Positions 5,611-5,628 of a stretch of 5,628 bases of DNA are shown here, in pieces. The DNA is from Candidatus Bipolaricaulis sp. (lineage in GTDB: Bacteria > Bipolaricaulota > Bipolaricaulia > Bipolaricaulales > Bipolaricaulaceae): assembly GCA_020062805.1 (NCBI GenBank), contig JAGUVP010000116.1, forward strand, positions 1 to 5,628, in the 5' to 3' direction. Under the pieces are notes generated by a model, which saw only the letters and a program-made list of their open reading frames with translations, made no database searches and was not told the origin of the DNA. Numbering within the stretch: the stretch's first letter is position 1; each line of letters starts with the position of its first letter. The translations under genes were made by a program, and so were the position numbers.

Positions 5611-5628
5611 GCTGGAACGGGCGATCCG
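5597..5628 (+). CDS. Start of a gene overlapping the sigma factor, candidate anti-sigma factor (truncated)
   Basis: An ATG at 5597 opens a frame that overlaps the last 14 nt of the sigma gene and runs off the right edge. Only MPLDELERAI is readable, too little for any domain. A good ribosome site precedes it, and the overlap with the sigma stop is the arrangement commonly seen for sigma/anti-sigma pairs. The anti-sigma role is inferred from position only. The frame could also close shortly beyond the window. Confidence 0.45.
   Translation, partial: MPLDELERAI

Noticed and set aside
1..5628. tRNA, rRNA, CRISPR, insertion sequence, riboswitch or T-box leader (for alaS)
   Set aside because: No matching repeats, inverted termini or structured leader were found. 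The alaS start is only 14 nt from lgt, leaving no room for a T-box.

Overview
The window is chromosomal DNA from a GC-rich bacterium (about 60-65% G+C by eye). It uses GTG, TTG and ATG starts and is gene-dense, with short intergenic gaps. Both Lgt and the apolipoprotein N-acyltransferase Lnt are present, which points to a cell that makes triacylated lipoproteins and most likely has an outer membrane. I cannot name the organism. The alanyl-tRNA synthetase has a Cys-rich insert (CGPDC...CDCDRF) of a kind I recall from deep-branching and thermophilic bacteria; a Bipolaricaulota/Acetothermia-like lineage is only a guess.

Layout from left to right. Positions 1-1651 (minus) hold the first 550 codons of alanyl-tRNA synthetase; the 3' end lies outside the window. 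Positions 1666-2439 (minus) hold lgt, 14 nt upstream of alaS and probably in the same operon. A 33-bp divergent gap with back-to-back -10 boxes separates lgt from lnt (2473-3939, plus). lnt converges, with a 6-nt gap, on a small three-domain PKD-like lipoprotein gene (3946-4899, minus). A 168-bp divergent intergenic region follows, then an ECF-type sigma factor (5068-5610, plus). The start of another gene overlaps the sigma stop codon and runs off the right edge (5597 onward).

How the genes may work together. Lgt adds diacylglycerol to the lipobox cysteine of prolipoproteins, and Lnt N-acylates that cysteine after signal cleavage by LspA, which is not in this window. The neighbouring PKD protein carries a clear lipobox (LAGC) and would be a substrate. 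The most notable finding is in the gap between the lipoprotein and the sigma factor. Two divergent copies of one bipartite element, CGRAACC-N16-TGTATWYT, face outward, one toward each gene. The -35 half resembles the GGAACC/GAAAC type used by ECF sigma factors. The simplest reading, which is inference, is that this sigma factor drives its own gene and the divergent surface lipoprotein, with the overlapping downstream gene as a candidate anti-sigma factor.

No tRNA, rRNA, CRISPR array, insertion sequence or prophage element was seen. No stretch longer than 300 bases lacks a gene.
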